Below the pieces are notes generated by a model. It was not told where the DNA came from. It saw nothing but the letters and a program-made list of their open reading frames with translations, and did not search any database. Positions 31,738 through 40,785 of a stretch of 64,000 nt of DNA are shown one piece after another. Numbering within the stretch: position 1 is the first letter of the stretch; each line of letters opens with the position of its first letter. A program made the translations under genes and the position numbers. The stretch spans positions 108,477 through 172,476 of the forward strand of contig NZ_JACJOO010000057.1 of NCBI RefSeq assembly GCF_014695575.1. Direction: 5' to 3'. The DNA comes from Leptolyngbya sp. FACHB-8 (GTDB lineage: Bacteria > Cyanobacteriota > Cyanobacteriia > Elainellales > Elainellaceae).

Positions 31738-33300
31738 ATGACTTCATTCACCCATGCGTCTCCTCCGGTGGCATTGTCCGAGCTGGCTCCGTGGCTACTG
31801 GATCAACTGGACGAGGCGATCGCCTTCTTCTCGGCAGATCTGCGGCTGGTTTGCTTTAATCAATCCCTGGTTAAGCGTTGGGAGTTGGATTCAGAATGGC
31901 TACAAACGCAGCCTACCTGGTCCGATTTCTTACAAACTGTGAGTCAGCAGCAGCAGTGGTTACCCGAGCAACGGGAAACAATGGAACAGTTATTGGAGCT
32001 GGCCTGGCGATCGCCCCATCAACCACTCACACCGAACGCTGATATTAACCTGAATGCATCCAGGTACTCAAAATCCCCGCCGCTACGGCTGAAGCTCACA
32101 GGTTATCCCGATCGCAGTTTCCTGCTAACACTGCTGCCAACTCCCCCTGCCAATAGTCCAGAACAGCAGCTTCAAGAGGAACGGTTGCGCCTACTAGAAT
32201 CTGTCGTGGTGCACGCCAATGATTCCATCCTCATTACAGAAGCGGAGCCCCTGGAGTCGCCAGGTCCTCGCATTCTCTATGTCAACCCTGCCTTTACACG
32301 GATTACTGGGTATTTGCCAGAGGAAGTGCTGGGGAAGACACCCCGCCTGCTGCAAGGCCCCAATACCGATCCGGCTACCGTGGCCCGTCTGCGAACTTCG
32401 CTGCATAACTGGGAAGCGACCGTAGTGGAATTGCTGAACTACCGCAAGGACAGGTCTGAATTCTGGGTGGAGTTGAGTGTGGTTCCTGTCATGAATCAGG
32501 AGGGGCGCTATACCCACTGGATTGCCGTACAACGGGACATCAATCAGCGCAAACGGGTTGAAACTGAACTGCAAAATACTCTACAGCAACAGATCGAAGT
32601 CAGCCAGATGCGATCGCGCTTCGTATCCATGACCTCCCACGAGTTTCGCACACCTCTCACGTCCATCCTGTCGGCATCGGAACTACTGGAACATTACGGC
32701 CACGCCTGGACGGAGGAGGAACGCCTGGAACAATTGCACCTGATTCAATCTACGGTGCAGCACATGACGCAATTGCTGGACGACATTTTGCTCATTGGCC
32801 GTTCAGAAGGAGGCCGACTGGAAGTTTATCCAGTCTGGTTTGATGTGGTGACATTTTGCCACACACTGACTAGCTCTATTCAAAACAGTGTAGGCCGAGA
32901 ACACCTGATTACGTTTGATAGCCAGATTACCCGGCCTTACGCGTTTCTAGATCAAAAACTGCTCCAGCGGATTCTTTCCAATCTGCTGTCCAATGCTGCA
33001 AAATATTCCCCCCAGGGCACCTTAATTCGCTTTGATCTTGAGCAAGATGTAGACAACTTGACGTTCATCATTCAAGACGAAGGAATTGGCATCCCCATCG
33101 AAGATCAGGCTCACCTCTTTGACTTCTTTTATCGGGGTAATAACGTGGGAACAACCCCTGGGACAGGTCTGGGATTGGCTATTGTTAAAAACTGTGTTGA
33201 CCTGTGCAAAGGCCAAATTCGTGTTGAAAGTACACCCAATGTTGGAACCCTATTTCGAGTCACATTACCGGCCTCAACTGAAGCAACAAGGCCTGAATAA
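31738..33300 (+). CDS. PAS-domain sensor histidine kinase
   Basis: 520 residues, no membrane segment, so cytosolic. A divergent PAS-like N-terminal region (about 15-130) is followed by a clear PAS/PAC domain (about 145-275: ILYVNPAFTRITGYLPEEVLGKTPRLLQG, then FWVELSVVPV and HWIAVQRDINQRK). The dimerisation/phosphoacceptor box MTSHEFRTPLTSILSASELL contains His301. The ATPase domain has LLSNAAKYSP (N box), IIQDEGIGIP (G1) and GTGLGLAIVKNCV (G2). No response regulator is adjacent, so it is an orphan kinase. PRLLQGPNTDP is typical of PAS domains in cyanobacterial phytochrome-like kinases and LOV-related proteins, but the LOV Cys (NCRFLQ) is absent. Confidence 0.9.
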   Translation: MTSFTHASPPVALSELAPWLLDQLDEAIAFFSADLRLVCFNQSLVKRWELDSEWLQTQPTWSDFLQTVSQQQQWLPEQRETMEQLLELAWRSPHQPLTPNADINLNASRYSKSPPLRLKLTGYPDRSFLLTLLPTPPANSPEQQLQEERLRLLESVVVHANDSILITEAEPLESPGPRILYVNPAFTRITGYLPEEVLGKTPRLLQGPNTDPATVARLRTSLHNWEATVVELLNYRKDRSEFWVELSVVPVMNQEGRYTHWIAVQRDINQRKRVETELQNTLQQQIEVSQMRSRFVSMTSHEFRTPLTSILSASELLEHYGHAWTEEERLEQLHLIQSTVQHMTQLLDDILLIGRSEGGRLEVYPVWFDVVTFCHTLTSSIQNSVGREHLITFDSQITRPYAFLDQKLLQRILSNLLSNAAKYSPQGTLIRFDLEQDVDNLTFIIQDEGIGIPIEDQAHLFDFFYRGNNVGTTPGTGLGLAIVKNCVDLCKGQIRVESTPNVGTLFRVTLPASTEATRPE

Positions 33301-33427
33301 CCAAAACCTGGTAGTTCATTCCACCTGCCATTGGCATGATGAAGCATAGGTACTCAACAGCTTAAGCTTGCTCATCTTTGAGGTGGTTTGATTCCTGCCG
33401 TTTATTACCTCGACTTTGAACGAAATT

Positions 33428-33482
33428 GGGTTTCGCTTGGCTGAAATGCTTGCGTAGAAAGCATTTCAGCCAAGCGAAACCC
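33428..33482. repeat. Perfect 23-bp-stem palindrome, first of three
   Basis: 33428-33450 pairs with 33460-33482 with a 9-nt loop (TGCGTAGAA). Confidence 0.88.
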
Positions 33483-33486
33483 GAAA

Positions 33487-33539
33487 GTCTGCCGCGCAGC
33501 GAAACGTGCTCTGTGAGCACGTTTCGCTGCGCGGCAGAC
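33487..33539. repeat. Perfect 25-bp-stem palindrome, second of three
   Basis: 33487-33511 pairs with 33515-33539 with a TGT loop. The arm contains GCAGCGAAACG, part of which echoes the GCGAAAC of the first hairpin. Confidence 0.9.
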
Positions 33540-33565
33540 AGAATTAGTCCAAACTCCAGTATTAC

Positions 33566-33614
33566 TAGAAGGGTGATTTTTCTGTCGCTTCGCGACAGAA
33601 AAATCACCCTTCTA
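33566..33614. repeat. Perfect 23-bp-stem palindrome, third of three
   Basis: 33566-33588 pairs with 33592-33614 with a TTC loop (GTCGC-TTC-GCGAC). It is preceded by TTAGTCCAAACTCCAGT (33544), also found at 23479. Confidence 0.9.
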
Positions 33615-33708
33615 AGCTTTGGGACAGATTTTGAGGATGGCCACAACATACCACCGATGATTCTAATTCCATGCTAAAACTCTGGGTGACGCTCCTTGTC
33701 AAGAAGTC

Positions 33709-35649
33709 GTGATAAAACGTTCACCTGCCCGGAAGCGATCGCACCCTCGACGATCCCTCTGGAAAACTCTCTGCCTGGTGGCCTGCGCTTGCTTTAGCCT
33801 GGGCTTAACAGCCGGGACGGTTTTCTGGAACCCTTCTCAGCCACCTGAAGCTACAGAGGTCGTTTCGCAGCAGGAAGCTCAACCTGTTGCTGCCATCCAG
33901 AACGGCAGACCTCAGCTCTCTCCTCTACCTGAAGCCGAGGAAGTATGGGCCTGCGATGTCGTGGTGATTGGTGGTTCTCTGGGAGGAATCGCTGCCGCTA
34001 CCCATGCGATGCAGGCGGGCGCTGTCACCTGTCTCATCGAACTCACGCCCTGGCTGGGTGGGCAGATTAGTTCGCAAGGCGTTTCGGCCATTGACGAATC
34101 CCGGGCGATGCAAACTCGGCAAAATCACTCCCAAAGCTGGCTTAAATTTAAGCAGCGCATTGCCCAGCAGCCCCTACACTTGCCTGCATGGTTAGAGCAC
34201 TCTGAATCCAGGACAGTGAAGGAAAGCAATAGCTGCTGGGTCGGGAAGCTGTGTTTCCCGCCAAAAGCAGGAGCGATCGCGGCCCGAGAAGCGCTTGAAG
34301 CGGCTGCCAAAAAGGCTCCGGGAAGCCGATGGGAGACGGCGATCGCCTTCAAAGGCGCAACGTTTGATGCCACAGGTCGAGAAATTATTGCTATCCATGC
34401 CCTCCGGCGGGTGCCGCACAGTCCAGATTACGTGCCCGCAGGCCGCTTTTCCAAGGAGCTGGCTTACTGGTATTCCTGGTCCGATGATGCCATCTTTGAA
34501 AAAATACCGCTACGCCTGGAGGCATTTTCAGGTAAACGGTTGATGGTGATTGATGCAACGGATACGGGAGAACTGGTGGGATGGGCAGGCATTCCCCATC
34601 GATTGGGGTCAGAGTCAAAGGCCACTACTCAGGAGGCCAATGCAGCATCTCTGGATAATCCAGAATGTACTCAGGCATTTACCTACCCGTTTGCGCTTGC
34701 TCTCCACGATGACGGGGGAACCAGCCACTCCGAACTGCGTCAAGTTCAGCCGCTTTATGGGCGGCATGAGCACCGCCGGGAATATGACCTGCAAAACATG
34801 CCCACGTTCTCAGGGAAAAGCTTTTTCAATTACAGGCGCATTGTCAGTTCCGTGCGGAATGATCCCTTCACCGCAACGCCGGTTCTGGGGGATGTCACCA
34901 TGGTGAACTGGAATCAGGGGAATGACTGGAACTGGATGAACCCTTCGCTCATTCTGACTGATGAACAATTGGATGCATCGGGTCAACGCCAAAATTGGTT
35001 GGGTGGTATCTCGGAAATTGCACTTCGCAAAGGGGAAGACCATGCTCTCCTGTTTGCCGAATGGCTCCTGGAAACCCAGGTTGACCCTGAATTTCCATTG
35101 ACCTATTTAATGGGAGCGGATAGCCCAATGGGGACGGTATCCGGTCTCAGCATGGTGCCTTACATCCGTGAAGGACGGCGGATTTTAGGGCGCAAGGCCT
35201 ATGGCCAGGAGGAGTTTATGATACGGGAATCAGACCTGCGACGCGATATGTCGGGAGGCCGTGATTTCAGTGCCACCAAGATTGGCATCACGCACTATGA
35301 CCTCGATATGCACGGCTGCCGCTACCGCAACTGGCAACCCTCTGGAGAAGCTAGCACTGCTCCGGCCCACGAAACTAAAATCCATCCGGTCCAAATCCCC
35401 CTGGAAAGCCTGATTCCCCAAGGGGTAGACAATCTACTCATTGGGGGCAAAAGCATTGCGGTGACGCACATTGTCAATGCAGTAACACGCGTTCATTACG
35501 GTGAATGGACGGTTGGTGGGGCCGCAGGGGCGATCGCCGCCTACCTGCAAACATCTCCCACGCTTACCCCGGGGGATATTGTTCCGAACGGGCTCATATC
35601 TGAAGTGCAGGCGTATCTAGTAAAACAAGGGTTGCGATTGGAGTGGTAA
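33709..35649 (+). CDS. Exported FAD-dependent oxidoreductase (pfam12831-type)
   Basis: 646 residues from a GTG start. A basic N-terminus with a single membrane or signal segment (about 18-40) is followed by a Pro/Gln-rich linker. The FAD-binding motif is VVVIGGSLGGIAAATHAMQAG (about 84-104), then IELTPWLGGQISSQGVSA. These features and the DATDTGELVGWAGI and VTHIVNAVTRVHYGEWTVGGAAGAIAAYL stretches match the FAD_oxidored family. Such proteins are often annotated as xanthan lyase-like, but the reactions are mostly unknown. The C-terminal stretch (PSLTLTPGDIV-like: SPTLTPGDIVPNGLISEVQ) resembles the peptidoglycan-binding tail in relatives. It lies downstream of three consecutive palindromes. Confidence 0.8.
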   Translation: MIKRSPARKRSHPRRSLWKTLCLVACACFSLGLTAGTVFWNPSQPPEATEVVSQQEAQPVAAIQNGRPQLSPLPEAEEVWACDVVVIGGSLGGIAAATHAMQAGAVTCLIELTPWLGGQISSQGVSAIDESRAMQTRQNHSQSWLKFKQRIAQQPLHLPAWLEHSESRTVKESNSCWVGKLCFPPKAGAIAAREALEAAAKKAPGSRWETAIAFKGATFDATGREIIAIHALRRVPHSPDYVPAGRFSKELAYWYSWSDDAIFEKIPLRLEAFSGKRLMVIDATDTGELVGWAGIPHRLGSESKATTQEANAASLDNPECTQAFTYPFALALHDDGGTSHSELRQVQPLYGRHEHRREYDLQNMPTFSGKSFFNYRRIVSSVRNDPFTATPVLGDVTMVNWNQGNDWNWMNPSLILTDEQLDASGQRQNWLGGISEIALRKGEDHALLFAEWLLETQVDPEFPLTYLMGADSPMGTVSGLSMVPYIREGRRILGRKAYGQEEFMIRESDLRRDMSGGRDFSATKIGITHYDLDMHGCRYRNWQPSGEASTAPAHETKIHPVQIPLESLIPQGVDNLLIGGKSIAVTHIVNAVTRVHYGEWTVGGAAGAIAAYLQTSPTLTPGDIVPNGLISEVQAYLVKQGLRLEW

Positions 35650-35658
35650 TATGACCTC

Positions 35659-35731
35659 CAATTGAGGAACCATAATGTGCAGTGGTGCAGCGCAGCGCCC
35701 TGCACCACTGCACATTATGGTTCCTCAATTG
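35659..35731. repeat. Perfect 31-bp-stem palindrome
   Basis: 35659-35689 pairs exactly with 35701-35731. The 11-nt middle, GCGCAGCGCCC, can fold further. It begins 10 bp after the FAD gene stop. Confidence 0.9.
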
Positions 35732-35753
35732 AATTTGCATATAGCAATAGCCA

Positions 35754-35803
35754 TTTTGGTTAACACATCAGAAGGGCGCTTCCTTCTGATGTGTTAACCA
35801 AAA
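35754..35803. repeat. Perfect 22-bp-stem palindrome
   Basis: TTTTGGTTAACACATCAGAAGG-type arms, 35754-35775 / 35782-35803; GCC/GGC extends the stem outward. Confidence 0.88.
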
Positions 35804-35969
35804 CGGCGAAGAGTGTGAGTGCGTCTGGTGGCAAAGCTATCATCGCCCACGAAGTTAGTTAATGCAGCGTAATAGAGTCTTCACGCAGCAGACATTCATT
35901 TGTCACTTAGCTGACACATAGAGCGTCTAACTTGAATCAGCTATGCCTTTTCTATAACTAAATTTCCTT

Positions 35970-37256
35970 ATGTCCGTGCCTTCGCATCCGTTTCGTGAAT
36001 CCCTTCACACCTCACTTATGAAGCTGCGCTTACATCATCGTGTCGTTTTAGCCTCCACCATTGCCCTTTCCGGAGTTTCTGTTTGTGCCCTAACGGCACG
36101 AGCCATGTATCGTGACAGCCCCAAAGCGGTTGTTGATCAGGCATGGCAGATCGTCAATCGCGATTATGTTGACCCCAACTTTAATCAGGTTGATTGGCAG
36201 GAAGTGCGCTATTCCTTGCTGGATCGCAACTATTCCTCCCCCGATGAGGCTTACAATGCCTTGCGAGATGCCCTGAAGCAGCTCGATGACCCCTACACCC
36301 GGTTCATGACTCCTCAGGAATTTCAAGCGTTTGAGCAGCAAACTCAAGGCGAACTCGTGGGCATTGGCTTGCAGCTCACAGAAGCACCTGATCACGCATT
36401 AACTGTCGTTAAACCCATTGACCAGTCTCCCGCCCTCGCAGCGGGTCTTAAACCTGGCGATCAAATTGTCAAAATTGACGGCAGAACTACTGAAGGTATG
36501 ACGGTTGCGGATGCTGCCCAACAGATTCGGGGTGAAGCTGGCACTCAGGTAACGCTCACCGTTCAACGAGAAAACACGAGCCCCTTTGACGTCACATTGA
36601 CCCGCGCCCGGATTCAGATTCCGGCAGTTGTTTCTGCCGTACATCAGGAAAATAATCATCGGGTAGGCTATATCCGCCTGAGTGAGTTTAGCGCTCATTC
36701 TGCCGATGAAATGCGAGCCGCTATTACAAGCCTCAAACAGCAGAATGTGGATGAGTTTGTGCTGGATTTACGCGATAATCCCGGCGGGCGGTTAGATCAG
36801 GGGGTGGCGATCGCCCGCATGTGGATTAATGACGGTGACATCGTGCGCACAGTCGATCGTCACGGCGATGCCGAGCAAGTTCGCGCTAACCATACAGCTC
36901 TCACCGACTTACCTCTAGCGGTTCTGGTGAATGGCCATTCTGCCAGTGCCAGTGAAATTCTCACAGGTGCCCTTAAGGATGACCATCGCGCCTCTATCGT
37001 CGGCACCCAAACCTTCGGTAAAGCCTTGGTGCAATCAGTGAACTCTCTCGCCGATGGTTCCGGTTTGAACGTAACCATTGCTCATTACTTCACGCCATCC
37101 GGGCTGGATATTAACCATCGTGGTATTAGCCCCGACAAAGTTGTACCTCTCAGCGACGAACAACAGAAAGAACTGATGAGCCATCCAGATGAAATTGGTA
37201 CGGCTCAAGACCCACAGTATCAGGAAGCTATTGAAGCTTTAGAAGCAGCTTCTTGA
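35970..37256 (+). CDS. Carboxyl-terminal processing protease (S41, Ctp/Tsp family)
   Basis: 428 residues. A signal or membrane anchor lies around residues 24-45 (RVVLASTIALSGVSVCALTARA). The N-terminal cap domain (about 50-120) includes DDPYTRFMTPQEF. The PDZ domain (about 125-205) contains SPALAAGLKPGDQIVKIDGRTTEGM. The protease core has Ser326 in NGHSASASEILTGALKD, Glu329 and Lys351 in QTFGKALVQ, the Ser/Lys pair of S41 proteases. Cyanobacteria have CtpA (D1 precursor processing), CtpB and CtpC; I cannot decide which this is from motifs alone, so no symbol is given. It acts on the lumenal or periplasmic side. Confidence 0.92.
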   Translation: MSVPSHPFRESLHTSLMKLRLHHRVVLASTIALSGVSVCALTARAMYRDSPKAVVDQAWQIVNRDYVDPNFNQVDWQEVRYSLLDRNYSSPDEAYNALRDALKQLDDPYTRFMTPQEFQAFEQQTQGELVGIGLQLTEAPDHALTVVKPIDQSPALAAGLKPGDQIVKIDGRTTEGMTVADAAQQIRGEAGTQVTLTVQRENTSPFDVTLTRARIQIPAVVSAVHQENNHRVGYIRLSEFSAHSADEMRAAITSLKQQNVDEFVLDLRDNPGGRLDQGVAIARMWINDGDIVRTVDRHGDAEQVRANHTALTDLPLAVLVNGHSASASEILTGALKDDHRASIVGTQTFGKALVQSVNSLADGSGLNVTIAHYFTPSGLDINHRGISPDKVVPLSDEQQKELMSHPDEIGTAQDPQYQEAIEALEAAS

Positions 37257-37293
37257 AATACATAGAGCTTATGCGACTCCACTAAATTGGGTA

Positions 37294-37336
37294 ATTTTTG
37301 TTGTGTGGTGTGCAAAACACACCACACAACAAAAAT
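37294..37336. repeat. Family G palindrome, 19-bp perfect stem
   Basis: ATTTTTGTTGTGTGGTGTG / CACACCACACAACAAAAAT, 5-nt loop CAAAA. It is followed by GCGTAAGTTCT, a family G flank. T's precede and A's follow, the opposite of a terminator. Confidence 0.88.
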
Positions 37337-37378
37337 GCGTAAGTTCTGATGACAGACAATAGCATTTTACAGGTGTAG

Positions 37379-37450
37379 CCATTATTTATTAAGGCAAAAG
37401 GATAGGAGGTATAACATGTTGCCCTATCCTTTTGCCTTAATAAATAATGG
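37379..37450. repeat. 28-bp perfect-stem palindrome with a ribosome-binding site and ATG in the loop
   Basis: 37379-37406 pairs exactly with 37423-37450. AGGAGGT at 37404-37410 starts in the stem and the ATG at 37416-37418 is in the loop, five bases apart. That ATG opens a 29-codon frame ending at 37505. Confidence 0.9.
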
Positions 37451-37513
37451 TTTTTCTACACTTGAGTATGCCAATCTAAACAGCGATCGCTGCAGATTTC
37501 TGTAGAGACGAGT

Positions 37514-38911
37514 TTGATCTTTAAATGTGACGTAAACGGCGATCAAGATGTCATTGTGCGCCGCTTCGATAGTAATGGTAACCAAATTGGTTCTGATATT
37601 AATGTCGATACAACCCAGTTTCCGACTCAAGACCAATCAGATCCGGCGATCGCCGTCCATGCCAACGGCTCCTTTGTCGTGGTATGGACGGACGAAGCGT
37701 TTACTGGCGACAATAACACCCAGGTACGATATCGGGCCTACGATAGCAACGGCAATCCCTTCGAGACAGCCAGTATACCCCTGAATAACAACTTCAACGG
37801 CACAGCTTTCGCACCCTCTGTGGCTTTCCGCACGACAAATGACCCCGCAGCCCCTACAGACTTCGTCGTCAGTTGGAGCGAGGGACCTAGCGGTAGTACC
37901 GATACTGACATTGTGGTTGCTCTTTCCAGCAGCATTTCTTCGAATGCCTTTACATACACAACAGCCAATACAAATACTGCACTGGCTCAAGACTTCTCCA
38001 ATGTGGCAATGGATGCCAATGGCAATATTGTCGTGACATGGACTCATGCCTATAGCGCTAACGATGACGATATTCATTTTCGTCGTTTTAACAACGAACT
38101 GACTGCCTTGAGTGGAGAAATCAATGTTGATATTTCCCTCGGTGATCAGGATGAACCTGTAATTGCGATGACTGGGGATGGGCGCTTCGTTATTGCCTAT
38201 GAAGATGATGTAACGGAGAGCATTAAATTTCAGGAATATGCAGCCAACGGATCACCAGTTGGGCTACGGCAACAATATGACATTACCCATGGTTTTGAAG
38301 ACAACCCAAATATTGCAGTTAATGCAGATGGAACTCGTCTGGTGATTGTTGCTGACGATGATGCATCCCACTCCTTTGACCCCTGGGCTAGAATCTTTCG
38401 CGCTGAGTTACCCGTCAACATTTTTGGCAACAACGCCGCTAACCGATTGGTTGGAAACATCCGTGCCAATCTCATCCTCGGGCGGGGTGGCAATGACACT
38501 CTAATTGGAGGGGCCGGAAACGATACCATGAACGGTGGCACGGGTACTGATGTTTTGACTGGGCAGGGGGGACGCGATCGCTTTGTGTTTGATATCAATA
38601 CCCGATTCAATCGCACATCCATCGGTATCGATCGTGTCACCGACTTTGTCAGCGGTACTGATACGGTCGTTCTCGATCGCACCACTTTTACGCGCCTCAG
38701 TGGCACAGCTCTCAGTGCCACTAATTTCGCAACCGTCGGCAATCTACAACAGGCCCAAAGCAGTACCGCGTTGTTTACCTACATCCGCTCATCGGGTTCA
38801 CTGTACTACAACGAGAACCGGGCTGGTGCAGGCTTTGGCATTGGTGGACGATTTGCCGATTTTGCGGACGGTTTGGCCCTGAGCCGAACAAACTTCGCAG
38901 TTGTTGCGTAG
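37514..38911 (+). CDS. RTX calcium-binding protein, N-terminus uncertain (possible frameshift)
   Basis: About 465 residues if TTG 37514 starts; the frame is open from 37466 without an ATG. Residues 1-290 are repeats of the type FVVVWTDE...FDSNGNQIGSDINVD, as in cyanobacterial secreted proteins. RTX nonapeptides follow (GRGGNDTLIGGAGNDTMNGGTGTDVLTGQGG, interrupted here), and the C-terminal region ending FADGLALSRTNFAVVA matches the tail of the protein at 7297. Type I secretion is expected. The true start could be the well-spaced ATG at 37416, with a +1/-1 frameshift between 37466 and 37503. Otherwise the 5' end was lost when the 37379-37450 palindrome inserted. Confidence 0.7.
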   Translation: MIFKCDVNGDQDVIVRRFDSNGNQIGSDINVDTTQFPTQDQSDPAIAVHANGSFVVVWTDEAFTGDNNTQVRYRAYDSNGNPFETASIPLNNNFNGTAFAPSVAFRTTNDPAAPTDFVVSWSEGPSGSTDTDIVVALSSSISSNAFTYTTANTNTALAQDFSNVAMDANGNIVVTWTHAYSANDDDIHFRRFNNELTALSGEINVDISLGDQDEPVIAMTGDGRFVIAYEDDVTESIKFQEYAANGSPVGLRQQYDITHGFEDNPNIAVNADGTRLVIVADDDASHSFDPWARIFRAELPVNIFGNNAANRLVGNIRANLILGRGGNDTLIGGAGNDTMNGGTGTDVLTGQGGRDRFVFDINTRFNRTSIGIDRVTDFVSGTDTVVLDRTTFTRLSGTALSATNFATVGNLQQAQSSTALFTYIRSSGSLYYNENRAGAGFGIGGRFADFADGLALSRTNFAVVA

Positions 38912-38914
38912 ATC

Positions 38915-39060
38915 ATGCTGTGCCTGTCCTAATACAGATAAAGAAATGGTTCAGTGCACAGCACTGAACCATTTCCTAAAAGATTGATGATGCTGTGCCT
39001 GTCTCAATACAGATAAAGAAATGGCTCAATGTACAGCACTGAGCCATTTCCTGAAGGATT
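38915..39060. repeat. 75-bp tandem duplication, each copy with a hairpin
   Basis: Copies at 38915-38986 and 38990-39060 differ at a few sites. The hairpins are GAAATGGTTCAGTGC / GCACTGAACCATTTC (perfect, 38943-38975) and its partner at 39018-39050. GGTTC/GAACC becomes GGCTC/GAGCC, a paired change. The two hairpins lie between the convergent RTX gene and hemL. Confidence 0.85.
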
Positions 39061-39103
39061 ATTGTTGCCTGAGCGGAACGCACGCAAAAATAATCAACAG
39101 ATC

Positions 39104-40405
39104 TTAGATGCTGCTCAGCACGGTACGGGCGGCTTCCAGGGTGCGATCGATATCCGCATCCGTATGCGCCAGGGAAGTGAAGCCTGCTTCAAACTGAGAA
39201 GGAGCCAGATAAACGCCTTGCTCCAACATGCCGCGATGGAAGCGAGCGAACTTTTGCAGGTCGCACTTCTTCGCATCTTCGTAGTTGTGGACGGGGCCTT
39301 CGGTGAAGAAGAAGCCAAACATGGCGCTAATCGCTCCACCACAGGCAGCGTGGCCCGTTTCCTTGGCGACGTCCAACATGCCCTGGGCCAAGCGAGTGGT
39401 GATTTTCTCTAGATAGTCATAAGTACCGGGGCGCTGGAGAATTTCCAGGGTCTTGATGCCAGCGGTCATGGCCAAGGGGTTACCGGAGAGAGTACCGGCC
39501 TGGTACATGGGGCCAGCGGGAGCCACCATTTGCATAATGTCCTTGCGGCCACCATAAGCACCTACGGGCAGCCCGCCACCGATGACCTTGCCAAGGGTGG
39601 TGAGGTCGGGGGTGATGCCAAATTTGGCCTGAGCACCGCCGTAGGAAATGCGGAAGCCGGTCATCACTTCGTCGAACACCAGGAGCGCACCGTGCTCACG
39701 GGTGAGTTCCCGTAGACCCGCGAGGAAGCCGCCATCGGGGGGGATGAAGCCCGCATTACCAACAACGGGCTCAAGGATAACCCCGGCAATCTCATTAGGG
39801 TGCTCAGCGAACAGAGCTTTTACGGCTTCCAGGTCGTTGTAGGGAGCGGTAAGGGTGTCAGCCGTGGTGGACTTGGGTACACCGGGCGAGTCGGGCAGAC
39901 CCAGGGTCGCAACACCGGAACCGGCTTTCACCAGGAACATGTCCGCGTGACCGTGGTAGCAGCCCTCAAATTTGATCACCTTCATCCGACCGGTGTAGGC
40001 CCGCATCAGCCGCAGTACGGCCATGCAGGCTTCGGTGCCAGAGTTGACGAAGCGCACCATTTCAATGCTGGGAACGGCATCGATCACCATCTCCGCCAGC
40101 ACGTTTTCCTGATAGCTGGGGGCACCAAAGCTCGTGCCTTTCTCCAGAGCAGTATGGAGAGCTTGAATGACATCGGGATGAGCGTGGCCGCAAATAGCTG
40201 GCCCCCAAGTGCCGATGTAGTCAATATACTGGTTGCCATCCACATCCCAGGCGTAGGCACCCTGAACCCGATCAAATACGATGGGTTGGCCACCCACAGA
40301 ACGGAATGCCCGTACGGGGGAATTAACGCCACCGGGCATGAGGTTTTGGGCAGCCGCAAAAATTTCTTCTGAACGGGTGGTTTTCAAAGAGGTGTGGGTC
40401 GTCAA
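39104..40405 (-). CDS. hemL: Glutamate-1-semialdehyde 2,1-aminomutase
   Basis: 433 residues, full length for the family. Converts glutamate-1-semialdehyde to 5-aminolevulinate, the last committed step to tetrapyrroles in the C5 pathway, upstream of chlorophyll, heme and bilins. The PLP-binding lysine is Lys273 in [18 protein letters not shown], the position known for cyanobacterial enzymes. Also seen are [21 protein letters not shown] (phosphate-binding and substrate region), [11 protein letters not shown] and [10 protein letters not shown] (the Asp contacting the PLP ring nitrogen). It stands alone and runs convergent with the RTX gene. Confidence 0.96.
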   Translation of the reverse strand: MTTHTSLKTTRSEEIFAAAQNLMPGGVNSPVRAFRSVGGQPIVFDRVQGAYAWDVDGNQYIDYIGTWGPAICGHAHPDVIQALHTALEKGTSFGAPSYQENVLAEMVIDAVPSIEMVRFVNSGTEACMAVLRLMRAYTGRMKVIKFEGCYHGHADMFLVKAGSGVATLGLPDSPGVPKSTTADTLTAPYNDLEAVKALFAEHPNEIAGVILEPVVGNAGFIPPDGGFLAGLRELTREHGALLVFDEVMTGFRISYGGAQAKFGITPDLTTLGKVIGGGLPVGAYGGRKDIMQMVAPAGPMYQAGTLSGNPLAMTAGIKTLEILQRPGTYDYLEKITTRLAQGMLDVAKETGHAACGGAISAMFGFFFTEGPVHNYEDAKKCDLQKFARFHRGMLEQGVYLAPSQFEAGFTSLAHTDADIDRTLEAARTVLSSI

Positions 40406-40680
40406 GATAGGCTCCTATTGATATTGTTGCGAGTGTACGGATTGAAAAGAAGTTTAGAGTGGCCAGGGTGAGAGGTACTTACCCGACCCCACAAGGAACG
40501 GAGTCGCCCAACACCTTGGGTCGCCAGGGCAGCAACCTCATCTAAGGCCGGAAGCCGCTCACGGTTAAGGGTAGGGGCCGTAAGAACCATCCTTCATTAT
40601 TCCATGAGGGTAACGGAAGTGGTCAACGAACCATTCTGTTAGATGAAGCTATGGCCATCCTAACGATTACAAACCTACAT

Positions 40681-40715
40681 TTGGGGGAGGAACAGCCTCG
40701 CTGTTCCTCCCCCAA
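40681..40715. repeat. Perfect 15-bp-stem palindrome upstream of nanE
   Basis: TTGGGGGAGGAACAG / CTGTTCCTCCCCCAA, loop CCTCG. Both flanking genes start here (divergent hemL and nanE), so it cannot be a terminator for either. Confidence 0.85.
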
Positions 40716-40785
40716 AACCATTCCGTTTTATTAAATGCCACAATCCTAACGATAGACAATTTGCAAGAGTTAGTAGAATTAAATT

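Noticed and set aside
33362..33677. Open frames on both strands around 33362-33677
   Set aside because: They translate the arms of three palindromes and are mirror images of each other (SLRDRKITL-type peptides), so they are not genes.
40402..40590. 62-codon frame upstream of hemL on the minus strand
   Set aside because: Lies in the leader of hemL with no ribosome-binding site or domain; it is more likely untranslated leader.
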